DNA of 45,896 bases from an uncultured Prevotella sp. (GTDB lineage Bacteria; Bacteroidota; Bacteroidia; Bacteroidales; Bacteroidaceae). The notes below the pieces were generated by a model, which was not told where the DNA came from, did no database searches, and saw nothing but the letters and a program-made list of their open reading frames with translations. Position 1 is the first letter of the stretch. Each line of letters begins with the position of its first letter. The position numbers were made by a program, and so were the translations under genes. Below are positions 9,407 through 17,279 of the stretch, one piece after another. The stretch is taken from positions 1 through 45,896 of the forward strand of contig CALUGU010000009.1 in NCBI GenBank assembly GCA_944320255.1. The letters are read 5' to 3'.

Positions 9407-10810
9407 TTAGAACTTAAAATAGTTCTTTGCGTTGTAATAGCTGATGTCTTCCACCATCCTGTACAATGTTTCCTTGTCGTCCGGGAGCAAGCCCTTCTCA
9501 ACATCGTTGCCGAGGAGGTTGCAAAGCAAGCGGCGGAAATATTCATGACGGGGATATGAAAGGAACGAACGGCTGTCGGTAAGCATACCTACGAAGCGGC
9601 TAAGCAGACCCAGAACAGACAGTGCGTTCATCTGCCTTGTCATGCCGTCGAGCTGGTCGTTAAACCACCAACCGCTTCCGAACTGTATCTTGCCGGGGCA
9701 CGAACCGTCCTGGAAGTTGCCGAGCATTGTAGCAATCACTTCGTTCGCGCATGGGTTCAACGTATATAATATGGTACGCGTCAATTTTCCTTCCGCGTTC
9801 AGGTGGTCGAGGAAGTGGCTCATAGCCTTGGCCGTGTTGAACTCACCGATTGAGTCAAAGCCTGTATCCGGGCCGAGCTTCTTGAACATCAGGCTGTTGT
9901 TGTCGCGTATTGCGCCATAGTGGTATTGCTGCGTCCAGTCGCTTTCATAATCCATTTCAGCGAACACTGTCAGCATACAGTGCTTGAACTGGCGTATCTC
10001 AAGCTGTGAAAGGTCTTGGCCCCTCATGGCCTTCTCGAAGATAGTCTCTATCTGGCTGTCAGTGTAAGGCTCGTCATAGAATTCCTCTATTCCGTGGTCT
10101 GACAAGCGGCAACCGTTCTCGTTGAAGAAATCGTGACGCTTCTGCAAGGCATCAACCAAGTCCTGGAACTTTGAAATCGTGACACCTGCCACTTCACCCA
10201 ACTTGGTAACGTATTCAGCAAAATTCTTGGCGTTGTCAACGGCCATCGCCTTGTCAGGACGCCATGCCGGTATCATTTTTATCTCGAAGCCGCTCTCTTT
10301 TGTCTGCTTATGGTATCTCAAATCGTCAACGGGGTCGTCCGTCGTGCAGACGCACTCAACGTTGTAGCGGCGCATGAAGCCGCGGGCCGTATAGCCCGGC
10401 TGCTGCAACTTTTCGTTACACTCGTCATAAATCTCCCTTGCGGTCTTCGGGCTAAGCAGCTTGTCAATGCCGAAAGCCGTCTTCAGCTCAAGGTGTGTCC
10501 AGTGGTAAAGCGGGTTGCGGTAAGTGTAGGGAACGGTCTCCGCCCATTTCTCGAACTTCTCCCAGTCGCTCGTGTCCGTGCCGGTGCAATATTTCTCGTC
10601 TACGCCGTTCGTTCGCATGGCGCGCCACTTGTAATGGTCTCCACCCAGCCAAAGCTCCGTGATGCTCTTGAATTTGTGGTCGTTGGCAACCATTTCGGGT
10701 ATCAAATGGCAGTGGTAGTCGATAATGGGCATTTTAGCCGCATGATTATGAAATAGGTCCTGTGCGGTTTCCGTTTCCAACAGGAAGTTTTCATCCATAA
10801 ATTTTTTCAT
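9407..10810 (-). CDS. uxaC: Glucuronate/galacturonate isomerase
   Basis: Interconverts D-glucuronate with D-fructuronate and D-galacturonate with D-tagaturonate, the entry step of hexuronate catabolism. The 467-residue length is that of the family, an amidohydrolase-fold enzyme. PIIDYHCHLIPEMVAND (about 29-45) carries the metal-binding HxH, and ESDWTQQYHYGAIRDNN is a characteristic UxaC segment. The other hexuronate genes (uxuA, an SDR and uxaB) lie 8-11 kb away on the opposite strand, so it forms a monocistronic unit with its own terminator. It is divergent from ansA; the two promoters lie back to back within 50 bp. Confidence 0.96.
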   Translation of the reverse strand: MKKFMDENFLLETETAQDLFHNHAAKMPIIDYHCHLIPEMVANDHKFKSITELWLGGDHYKWRAMRTNGVDEKYCTGTDTSDWEKFEKWAETVPYTYRNPLYHWTHLELKTAFGIDKLLSPKTAREIYDECNEKLQQPGYTARGFMRRYNVECVCTTDDPVDDLRYHKQTKESGFEIKMIPAWRPDKAMAVDNAKNFAEYVTKLGEVAGVTISKFQDLVDALQKRHDFFNENGCRLSDHGIEEFYDEPYTDSQIETIFEKAMRGQDLSQLEIRQFKHCMLTVFAEMDYESDWTQQYHYGAIRDNNSLMFKKLGPDTGFDSIGEFNTAKAMSHFLDHLNAEGKLTRTILYTLNPCANEVIATMLGNFQDGSCPGKIQFGSGWWFNDQLDGMTRQMNALSVLGLLSRFVGMLTDSRSFLSYPRHEYFRRLLCNLLGNDVEKGLLPDDKETLYRMVEDISYYNAKNYFKF

Positions 10811-10868
10811 GTTTGTTTTTCTTTTAAAGAGTTAATTTATGATTTGTAGTTCATTCTTTTAATTTATG

Positions 10869-10876
10869 CAAATATA
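10869..10876 (-). promoter_or_regulatory. -7 box of uxaC
   Basis: TATATTTG on the minus strand fits TAnnTTTG. There is no clean TTTG at -33. The predicted leader is about 50 nt. Confidence 0.55.
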
Positions 10877-10886
10877 CGGCATTTTT

Positions 10887-10917
10887 TTTGATTTAAAACG
10901 ATTTTAAACTATATTTG
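10887..10917 (+). promoter_or_regulatory. Promoter of ansA
   Basis: TTTG (10887-10890), 19 bp and TATATTTG (10910-10917) match the Bacteroidota consensus exactly. The -33 box lies only 11 bp from the opposing uxaC -7 box, so the two promoters may interfere. Confidence 0.75.
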
Positions 10918-10939
10918 CACAAAATAAAATACATAAACG

Positions 10940-11998
10940 ATGTTAACCTCCGCTCACACAACAAAAAAAAGAAACGACCGTGTCCTGCTGATTTACACAG
11001 GCGGTACTATCGGCATGGGGAAAAATCCCGAAACCGGGGCACTGGAACCTCTCGACTTCAACCACTTAGTAAGCTGTATGCCTGAGTTTTCAATGCTCAA
11101 GACAGGCATAGAAACTTATCAATTTACCCCGCCGATAGACTCAAGCGACATGTCTCCGCGCCTCTGGTCGCAGTTAGTCAGGATTATCGCCGAACGTTAC
11201 GAACGCTACGACGGCTTCGTCATCCTGCATGGCACGGACACAATGGCATACACGGCGTCGGCATTGTCATTCATGCTTGAGAACCTCACGAAGCCCGTAA
11301 TCCTCACCGGAAGCCAGCTGCCCATCAACCAGCTGCGAACCGACGGCAAGGAAAACCTGATAACAAGCATCGAAATAGCATCTGCCGCACACGACGACGG
11401 CACCGCAATCGTGCCTGAAGTGTGCATATATTTCAGCGGGAAACTGCTGCGCGGCAACAGGGCCACAAAAAACAACGCCGACGGCTTCAACGCGTTCGAG
11501 TCGTTCAACTTCCCGCATCTCGCCGAAGCCGGCGTCAACATTATTTACCATGAGGAATACATCCTTAAACCGGACTTCGACAAACCGATGACGCCGCACA
11601 CGGCGATAGACCCCAACGTCGTTGTCTTCTCGCTTTTCCCCGGCCTTCAGGAACAAATAATCCACCACGTGCTCGACGCCCCCGAACTCCGTTCCATCGT
11701 GATGCGCAGCTTCGGCAGCGGCAACGCCCCCAAGCGTCCGTGGCTGATAAGGCTTTTGCAGAAAGCCAGCAAGAAGGGCGTCACCATCGTCAACATCAGC
11801 CAATGCCTCGCAGGCAGCGTGGAAATGTCGCGCTACGACACCGGCTACACGCTAAAGACCACCGGCGTGATAAGCGGTTTCGACAGCACGGTGGAAAGCG
11901 CCGTTACGAAACTGATGTGCCTGCAAGGCCGTTTCACAGACAACAACATGGTGAGGAATTACATGAACAAAACGCTCTGCGGTGAAATAACCGTTTAG
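10940..11998 (+). CDS. ansA: Type I L-asparaginase
   Basis: Hydrolyses asparagine to aspartate and ammonia in the cytoplasm. The 352-residue protein has no signal peptide, which fits the cytoplasmic type I enzyme rather than periplasmic type II. Both catalytic threonine motifs are present: LLIYTGGTIGMG near residues 16-27 and HGTDTMAYTASAL near residues 94-106. The length and the C-terminal ISQCLAGSV segment fit the AnsA family. It is transcribed alone from the promoter 23 bp upstream. Downstream, positions 12003-12026 hold a weak GC-rich inverted repeat that might terminate it. Confidence 0.93.
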   Translation: MLTSAHTTKKRNDRVLLIYTGGTIGMGKNPETGALEPLDFNHLVSCMPEFSMLKTGIETYQFTPPIDSSDMSPRLWSQLVRIIAERYERYDGFVILHGTDTMAYTASALSFMLENLTKPVILTGSQLPINQLRTDGKENLITSIEIASAAHDDGTAIVPEVCIYFSGKLLRGNRATKNNADGFNAFESFNFPHLAEAGVNIIYHEEYILKPDFDKPMTPHTAIDPNVVVFSLFPGLQEQIIHHVLDAPELRSIVMRSFGSGNAPKRPWLIRLLQKASKKGVTIVNISQCLAGSVEMSRYDTGYTLKTTGVISGFDSTVESAVTKLMCLQGRFTDNNMVRNYMNKTLCGEITV

Positions 11999-12101
11999 GA
12001 ATTTTGCGCGGACAGCCCGCACAAAACGCGTCGAGCCTTACCTGTATCATTAAAATATAATAAAAAGGAGTGTTATTTCACGCCCATTCAATATTATTTC
12101 C

Positions 12102-12109
12102 TAACTTTG
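12102..12109 (+). promoter_or_regulatory. -7 box of rubrerythrin
   Basis: TAACTTTG fits TAnnTTTG; the -33 region is degenerate. The leader would be about 65 nt. Confidence 0.5.
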
Positions 12110-12180
12110 CAATAAATAAAGCACAAAGCCGGGATAAGGCTTTGGACGATAAATTAACATAATAAAAAAACAAAAGCATC

Positions 12181-12720
12181 ATGGAATTGAAAGGAACAAA
12201 AACCGAGAAGAACCTGCAAGAGGCATTCGCAGGCGAGTCACAGGCACGCAACAAGTACACATACTTCGCTTCAAAGGCAAGGAAAGACGGTTACGAGCAG
12301 ATTGCCGACATCTTCGAGGAGACAGCGCGCAACGAGAAAGAGCACGCCAAACTGTGGTTCAAATACCTTGAGGGCGGCGACATCAAAGACACCGCGAGCA
12401 ACCTTGAGGCAGCCGCTGCCGGCGAGAACTTCGAGTGGACTGACATGTACGACCGCATGGCCAAAGAGGCCGAGGAAGAAGGCTTCAAGGAGATTGCAGC
12501 CAAATTCCGTATGGTGGCAGCCATCGAGAAGGCTCACGAGGAGCGTTACCGCAAGCTGTTGAACAACGTAAACGAGGCCAAGGTGTTCTCAAAGGACGGC
12601 GAATGCGTATGGGTATGCGCCAACTGCGGCCACATCGTCATCGGCAAGAAAGCCCCGAAACTCTGCCCCGTTTGCAACCATCCGCAGAGCTTCTTCCAGG
12701 TTAAGGCCGAGAACTATTAA
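12181..12720 (+). CDS. rbr: Rubrerythrin
   Basis: A peroxide-scavenging di-iron protein of anaerobes. The 179-residue product has the ferritin-like four-helix domain (about 1-140), with the iron ligands in [11 protein letters not shown] and [13 protein letters not shown]-terminal rubredoxin-like domain carries two CxxC pairs, in VCANCGH and LCPVCNH. The domain order and length are those of classical rubrerythrin. It stands alone, with its own -7 box and a strong terminator, and converges with the accessory operon that ends at 12790. It fits an anaerobe exposed to occasional oxygen. Confidence 0.97.
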   Translation: MELKGTKTEKNLQEAFAGESQARNKYTYFASKARKDGYEQIADIFEETARNEKEHAKLWFKYLEGGDIKDTASNLEAAAAGENFEWTDMYDRMAKEAEEEGFKEIAAKFRMVAAIEKAHEERYRKLLNNVNEAKVFSKDGECVWVCANCGHIVIGKKAPKLCPVCNHPQSFFQVKAENY

Positions 12721-12744
12721 TTTACTTTGTTGTAAATAAGACTG

Positions 12745-12782
12745 AAAAAGGCGGACGTGCTGTGTGTACGTCCGCCTTTTTT
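12745..12782. terminator. Bidirectional terminator between rbr and the 93-residue gene
   Basis: AAAAGGCGGACGT pairs with ACGTCCGCCTTTT around a loop of about 9 bases, with A and T runs on the two sides. It can stop rbr on the plus strand and the convergent operon on the minus strand. Confidence 0.88.
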
Positions 12783-12789
12783 ATTTTAA

Positions 12790-13071
12790 TCAGACCTGTC
12801 CGGCAGCACGCAATATCGCCAAAGCCGGCGATTGCGCCCTGCTTGATATGTAACCCTTCAGTATGCTTGTGTTCAAAACGGCACATTCAGAATAAGCCTT
12901 GTACAGTTCGTCAGCATTTACCCGAAACGCTTGCTTTGTTGTATCACGCACGCCGGTAATCATATTTCCTGACAGGCAAATGTAAGAATAATGAACGCCG
13001 TTAACGCTCGTAGCTTCCTCAACGTTTCTTATTCTTGAGTAAAATTGCTCTTTTGATAATTTTTCGCTCAT
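12790..13071 (-). CDS. Hypothetical 93-residue protein
   Basis: I do not recognise the family. The product is small and soluble, without a signal peptide or membrane segment. It starts MSEKLSKEQFYSRIRNVEEA and contains a Ser/Ala-rich C-terminal helix (SSRAQSPALAILRAAG). It starts 20 bp after the stop of the BspA-like gene and appears to be the last gene of the operon that begins near 15943. Coding is supported by the position between two minus-strand features and by the terminator 8 bp beyond the stop. The function is unknown. Confidence 0.7.
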   Translation of the reverse strand: MSEKLSKEQFYSRIRNVEEATSVNGVHYSYICLSGNMITGVRDTTKQAFRVNADELYKAYSECAVLNTSILKGYISSRAQSPALAILRAAGQV

Positions 13072-13091
13072 AGTAATTTACCGTTTAATCA

Positions 13092-14819
13092 TCATTTCAC
13101 TAAAACCTTACGTTTGCTTCCGTCACTCATCACCACTATGTTCAATCCTTTTTGAGGAGCTGAAAGACGCTTGCCGTCGATTGAATAACGGGCAATCTCA
13201 ATAACGTTGTCTGCCGTTTGAATGTTGTCTACCCCTGTTGGTGTATCCATTTCATAAATATTAAAAAAAATCTTCCAGCCATCTGCGGCTTGGTATTTCT
13301 CCAAAGAACCTTTAGGCACATAAACCTCTGCATCCAGATATTGCTTAGTCGTAAATCCAGCATTGTCAGCACCTGATGGAGGAATTGGATTGTAAGAATA
13401 AATTGTTAACAAACTTGAACAGCCCTCAAATGCATCTAAACCAATCGAAGCGACTGAACTTCCTATACTAACCTTGGCCAAATTAGTGTAGAAAGAAAAC
13501 ATCTCATCATAGACTTTATCAACAGCATTTCCCATTGTCACTTCTTTTAAAGGAGTTTTTCCAAAAGGTTTGTATTGATAGTTTAAATTTCTTCCGATGT
13601 ATACAGTTTCTATCGGACATTTTTCAAACAAACCATAAATATAAATACTGCGTTTATCCTCTGAATTCCCCAACAACAATATTTCATCCCCATCCTCAAA
13701 TACCAATTCTTTCAAATTTGCGCAATTGTCAAATGCATAATTTCCAATTTCTTGCACAGAACCTGCAATTCTGACACTTTCCAAAAGTGAGCAACCATCA
13801 AAAGCATACTCGTCAATAAACGTTACAGGCTTAGGAATTACTAAATTTGTTAAATTTGAGCAATCCCTGAAAGCCATCCTACCGATTGTTTTAATAGACT
13901 TGCCAAATGATACGTTTGTCAGACTTGAACAGTTAAAAAATACACTGCTCGCAATTTCGCATAAGCCATCACCAATAACAACATCACATAAATTTTTACA
14001 ATCCATAAAAGCAGAACCGCCTATTAAGGTAACAGAATTAGGAATTGTTATACTTCGAAGGTTTTTACATCCATAAAAAGCACGAGGTTCTATAGATGTA
14101 ACATTATCAGGAATGGTTACTTCTGTAATCTTACTGCCTTCAAATGCCATGGCGAATATTTTTGTTACAAGTTTTCCAATAGTAACCTTTTGAAGGTTAC
14201 TCCCAAATGGAGTAGAACCGGATAGATATAACAAATCAGAGCAATTCAAGTCCCTTCCTAAATATACGATTTCGGCGTTAGGACACAGCCAACCAATACG
14301 ATATTGGATTCCAACTGATGGTAAATTTAAGACCTCACTACCATCTTCTATTACCATTTCTTTTAAATTAGAACAGCCAGAAAAAACATTATAATCTAAC
14401 TCTGCCACAGAATTTGGTATGGATATATGTGTCAGCCCCATACAATCTGCAAAGGCATATTCACTTATTGATTTTACGGAATTGGGAATTTCAACATTTC
14501 TTATATTTGTATTACGAAAAGCACTGGCACAAATCGATGTCACCGAATTTGAAATTTTCACATTCACCAAATCTTCACAATCGCTAAAGGCCGATTCTCC
14601 AATCTCTATAACGTCAAGAGATTTTCCGTTGTAAGTAACTTTCGCAGGAATATCCACCTCACCCGCGTATTTTTCTTCACCAGATGTAACGGCACAAGTC
14701 AAATCTTCAAGCGAAATAATATTATAATAGATGCCATCAACCTTGATGTCGTAAGCAAATGCGTTTATCGGCAAAAGAGCCAGTAAAGCCATAATTATTA
14801 TACTTTTTACAATTTTCAT
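13092..14819 (-). CDS. BspA-type leucine-rich repeat surface protein
   Basis: Secreted or surface protein of 575 residues. The start is at 14819 rather than the in-frame ATG at 14834: the GGAGG in that first segment sits 8 bases before the second ATG, and the second start gives a clean signal peptide (MKIVKSIIIMALLALLPINAFA). About a dozen LRR_5/BspA repeats follow, recognisable by IPNSV, IGESAF, CxxL and similar phrases. The last 35 residues (YSIDGKRLSAP...SDGSKRKVLVK) resemble the short C-terminal sorting domains of type IX-exported Bacteroidota proteins. Related proteins bind host matrix proteins; that role is only inferred here. The gene is visibly more AT-rich than the housekeeping genes. 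It starts 18 bases after the UDG-like stop. Confidence 0.88.
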   Translation of the reverse strand: MKIVKSIIIMALLALLPINAFAYDIKVDGIYYNIISLEDLTCAVTSGEEKYAGEVDIPAKVTYNGKSLDVIEIGESAFSDCEDLVNVKISNSVTSICASAFRNTNIRNVEIPNSVKSISEYAFADCMGLTHISIPNSVAELDYNVFSGCSNLKEMVIEDGSEVLNLPSVGIQYRIGWLCPNAEIVYLGRDLNCSDLLYLSGSTPFGSNLQKVTIGKLVTKIFAMAFEGSKITEVTIPDNVTSIEPRAFYGCKNLRSITIPNSVTLIGGSAFMDCKNLCDVVIGDGLCEIASSVFFNCSSLTNVSFGKSIKTIGRMAFRDCSNLTNLVIPKPVTFIDEYAFDGCSLLESVRIAGSVQEIGNYAFDNCANLKELVFEDGDEILLLGNSEDKRSIYIYGLFEKCPIETVYIGRNLNYQYKPFGKTPLKEVTMGNAVDKVYDEMFSFYTNLAKVSIGSSVASIGLDAFEGCSSLLTIYSYNPIPPSGADNAGFTTKQYLDAEVYVPKGSLEKYQAADGWKIFFNIYEMDTPTGVDNIQTADNVIEIARYSIDGKRLSAPQKGLNIVVMSDGSKRKVLVK

Positions 14820-14837
14820 AATTGTATCCTCCATTTT

Positions 14838-15426
14838 TTACTTGTTTTTTCTTATCAATTCTATTTCTTTTTTAAGTTCGTCCATTACCTTGAGTTGCAG
14901 CTCTTTTTTGCATGGAGTTCCCTTCATTGGAAAAACGAACACCTTGGATGTTCCAAACTCGCAATCAAGACCTAGGTTGAAACCATATACAGACTTACGC
15001 CCAATCAAGCAATCAAGCACCTTTTTATATACAAAGACGACAATCCTTGGCTTGTGCTTACCAAGCAAGGACTTTATACGTTGCAAGCCCTTGCGATATT
15101 CTTCAGCAGTAGGCTCGTCAGAGAACTCGTTGGGTTCTTTTACCACATCAGTGATGCCCCAGTTATTTCCCAAAAGAGCATTGTCCTCATATATATGCGC
15201 TCCAATGTTCAGCAAACCGTATTCTTTAAGTTTTTTCCAAAAGAATTGTCCTTGGCTTCCTTGATAATAGTGCCCAGCTTTTACGCTTGTAGGCGCAGGA
15301 ACCTTGCCTATAATTAACACGTCCAACGATTTGCCGCCGTTAGGCAGAATGTCGTCCAAGGTCCAATACTCTTTGTTGCCGTCCTTTACTTTTTACGGCA
15401 TTATCCCTTCTTTCGATAATTTCCAT
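14838..15426 (-). pseudogene. Mug/UDG-like DNA glycosylase family protein, frameshifted near its 5' end
   Basis: The conserved body (from about 15359) resembles the uracil/mismatch DNA glycosylase fold: VLIIGKVPAP near the start, FFWKKLKEYGLL, WGITDVVKEPNEF, KPRIVVFVYKKV and VFVFPMKGTP correspond in order to Mug/TDG motifs. The body has no ATG and would need a TTG start (173 residues). An ATG at 15426, 6 bases after the preceding stop and behind AAAGG, opens another frame that ends after 28 codons. Removing one A from the A5 run (15390-15394, minus strand) joins both into MEIIERRDNAVKVKDGN... and a protein of 195 residues. So this is a one-base frameshift, a sequencing error or a slippery switch. 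Assignment to the glycosylases is by motif only. Confidence 0.75.
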
Positions 15427-15432
15427 GTTGCT

Positions 15433-15648
15433 TTAACCTTTTATTGTTATCTTTCCATCACGTATCAAGCCGTCGAAAATATCGACCGTCATACCAGTTA
15501 TTCCGAAATCATCGCGCCCATAAAATCCTATGGCACGCATTTGGTCTCTAATGTTTTTTTGCCTGTTACTGGGTGCTGCACAACGCAGTATTATCAACTT
15601 GCGCAATGCGTTACATTCACTTTTAGTAAACACATTCTTTCCTTTCAT
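15433..15648 (-). CDS. Conserved 71-residue hypothetical protein
   Basis: First gene of the accessory operon. The start MKGKNVFTKSECNALRKLI was chosen because the frame upstream, although open for another 61 codons, lacks protein-like character and falls in the leader. The basic, helical N-terminal half is followed by IRDQMRAIGFYGRDDFGI and ends in IRDGKITIKG. I believe similar small proteins recur in Bacteroidales, but no function is known to me; a small nucleic-acid-binding role is only a guess. Only 6 bases separate it from the UDG-like gene, which suggests translational coupling. Confidence 0.75.
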   Translation of the reverse strand: MKGKNVFTKSECNALRKLIILRCAAPSNRQKNIRDQMRAIGFYGRDDFGITGMTVDIFDGLIRDGKITIKG

Positions 15649-15945
15649 AATTGTAAAATTGTTTTTTCGCCTTCCGTAGGCTCCGGTTAAGGTTGGCTGG
15701 GTTAGTAAACGGAAAGTGTGGAGCCTGGTGCTTGCAATCTCATGGAGGCTCTGGTAAAACCTTTGGACGTTACAAACAACAACCCCACACTTGTATATTC
15801 CCTGCGGCGAGTTGCCGCATAGGAATACCAAGCAGTGAGCGTCGAAGCTGCATCCCCGTCCAAATTGAAATTTACCAGATTTCCATGAGGGAACGAAAGC
15901 ATGACACTTTCACCGATATGTCTCGCCCTGTAGCAAGGGCGTATG
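15649..15945 (-). ncRNA. Long structured 5' leader of the 71-residue gene
   Basis: Between the predicted transcription start (near 15943) and the ATG at 15648 lie about 290 transcribed bases without a convincing gene. The RNA can form a strong hairpin at 15796-15824 (ATTCC, TGCGGC / GCCGCA, GGAAT) and a smaller stem around GCCTACGGAAGGC just before an A-rich stretch and the start codon. Several frames in both directions happen to stay open, which suggests constraint or unusual composition. I have the impression that closely similar leaders occur in other Bacteroidales genomes, but this is memory and not a search. It could be a regulatory leader or an independent RNA. Confidence 0.4.
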
Positions 15946-15948
15946 GTG

Positions 15949-15980
15949 CAAATATACTGATATTTTACCATAGTGACAAA
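15949..15980 (-). promoter_or_regulatory. Promoter of the accessory operon
   Basis: TTTG (15977-15980), a 20-bp spacer and TATATTTG (15949-15956) on the minus strand form an exact Bacteroidota promoter. It places transcription start near 15943. Confidence 0.75.
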
Positions 15981-16049
15981 TTGTGAGGTTGTTTTTTATA
16001 TAAAGTTTTGCGTGGGTTTTATTTCCCATTTCACCGTGCCTTGCAAACC

Positions 16050-16155
16050 GCTGATTATCAAGGGCTTTGCAATATGTATCCTTTTGTGTTGCAAAAGGTG
16101 GCCTTTCGTGCTGTCGTTTGTGCCCTTTTGCATTGCAATTTGCCGCAAACGGCAT
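16050..16155. repeat. 22-bp periodic repeat cluster A
   Basis: A head CTGATTATCAAGGG (16050-16063) is followed by four units of exactly 22 bp starting at 16068, 16090, 16112 and 16134. They share TGCAA near the start and CCTTTTG/CCTTTCG towards the end. It lies between the WYL regulator and the accessory-operon promoter, in a 573-bp stretch (15649-16221) that otherwise holds only the leader and promoter. Related clusters are at 26192, 34051 and 40503. Confidence 0.7.
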
Positions 16156-16221
16156 TTCCATTCCTGATGATTGCAATGACGGCAGATGCCGGCAGGCTGC
16201 ACATAAGGCAGTGTCGCAGCA

Positions 16222-17136
16222 TCACGAATTGCGCTTCAAGGCTTCCTCGTAAACCTTGCGGACGCGCTCGCGAAGATGCTGCGGCTTGATGACTTCGAGC
16301 GAACGGCTGCGGGAGAGCAGCTCCATCACGAAGTCGTTGGTGATGCGCAGACGGAGGGAAATGCGCAGTTCGTCGGGCGTGTCGGCGAGTATGCGTTGCG
16401 AATGGTGGATGGGGTCTGACTTGACGAACCGCCCGTCAAGGGCGTCATAACGCAGTTCGATGTCTTCGACGGGCGTCGCGGGGTCGTTCCACAGTCCGTA
16501 ACAGTCGCTGAAAAGCTCGGCCACGTTGATGTCGGTATGCCGCTTGAACGTGCGCGTGTCGTCCACACGCAGGTCGCGTATGCGGTCGATGCCAAACGTT
16601 TTCATCACGCAGCCGTCGTAAGCCAGGAGGTACCAGCGGCGGTTTGACTCTTTCAGGTAATGCGGCAGCACGCTGAACGGCTTTTCGGCGCAGTCTTTCC
16701 GATAGTTTACGTAGCTGAACGTAACAGGGTGGAAGTCGCGTATGGCCTTCACCAAGGGCATCATCCACTCGCTGTATGCTGGCCGGTGGTGCTCGGCGAG
16801 AACGAACGAGGAGAGATTGTTGTCACTGCCGATGGCGTTGAGCAAGTCGAAATTCATCATCAGCTCGGCTATCCTTTCGTCGTATTCCATATAATCCTCG
16901 CTGACGTAATATCCCTGCCGTGCACGGTCGAAGCGTATCTCAACGCCGAAAAGGCTGTAGATGTCGGCAATGTCACGCTCAAGCGTGCGCGAGCTTACCG
17001 GCACGGCGTCATACTGGGTCTCCATTTGTTTGTTGACAAACTCCAACAGTTCGTCTTTGGGCAGAAACCTTCCGCCGTGCCTTACCTTATTTAATATTAG
17101 GAGCAGCCTCCTTATTCCGTCTTTCTGCTTGCTCAT
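16222..17136 (-). CDS. WYL-domain transcriptional regulator
   Basis: Helix-turn-helix regulator of 304 residues, with the start taken at MSKQKDGIRRLL because the -7 box at 17163-17170 lies inside the longer frame. The N-terminal winged helix (about 1-85, with SSRTLERDIADIY) is followed by the WYL ligand-sensing domain (about 135-215, RRWYLLAYD and FGIDRIRDLRV) and a WCX-type C-terminal domain. Regulators of this family respond to nucleotides or nucleic acid and often control defence or DNA-damage genes; no such genes are adjacent. A perfect palindrome overlaps its own promoter, so autoregulation is likely. It is divergent from the DUF4491 gene. Confidence 0.88.
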   Translation of the reverse strand: MSKQKDGIRRLLLILNKVRHGGRFLPKDELLEFVNKQMETQYDAVPVSSRTLERDIADIYSLFGVEIRFDRARQGYYVSEDYMEYDERIAELMMNFDLLNAIGSDNNLSSFVLAEHHRPAYSEWMMPLVKAIRDFHPVTFSYVNYRKDCAEKPFSVLPHYLKESNRRWYLLAYDGCVMKTFGIDRIRDLRVDDTRTFKRHTDINVAELFSDCYGLWNDPATPVEDIELRYDALDGRFVKSDPIHHSQRILADTPDELRISLRLRITNDFVMELLSRSRSLEVIKPQHLRERVRKVYEEALKRNS

Positions 17137-17162
17137 GATGTTGCGTTTTATTGTTGTTTTTG

Positions 17163-17170
17163 CAAAATTA
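17163..17170 (-). promoter_or_regulatory. -7 box of the WYL regulator
   Basis: TAATTTTG on the minus strand fits TAnnTTTG. The -33 position falls inside the palindrome at 17181-17197. The leader would be about 20 nt. Confidence 0.55.
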
Positions 17171-17180
17171 AGAAGTGGTG

Positions 17181-17197
17181 GCGACAAAACTTGTCGC
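17181..17197. promoter_or_regulatory. Palindromic operator candidate for the WYL regulator
   Basis: GCGACAAAACTTGTCGC has 7-bp perfect arms around 3 bases. It begins 10 bp upstream of the -7 box and covers the -33 region, the expected place for a repressor or activator site. Confidence 0.5.
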
Positions 17198-17279
17198 TGT
17201 CCGGATTATTTTCAAAAATAATTAGCCAAAATGGCAATGAACGACCGAAGAGCTGCACCTCAAAAATAATTTGCGGTTA

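Noticed and set aside
15702-15971. 89-codon open frame on the minus strand in the leader region
   Set aside because: Starts upstream of the predicted transcription start and lacks a recognisable domain; I treat the region as a leader, though a peptide cannot be ruled out.
17181-17197. Intrinsic terminator
   Set aside because: The arms are short, no T run follows on either strand, and it lies upstream of a promoter box, which fits an operator better.
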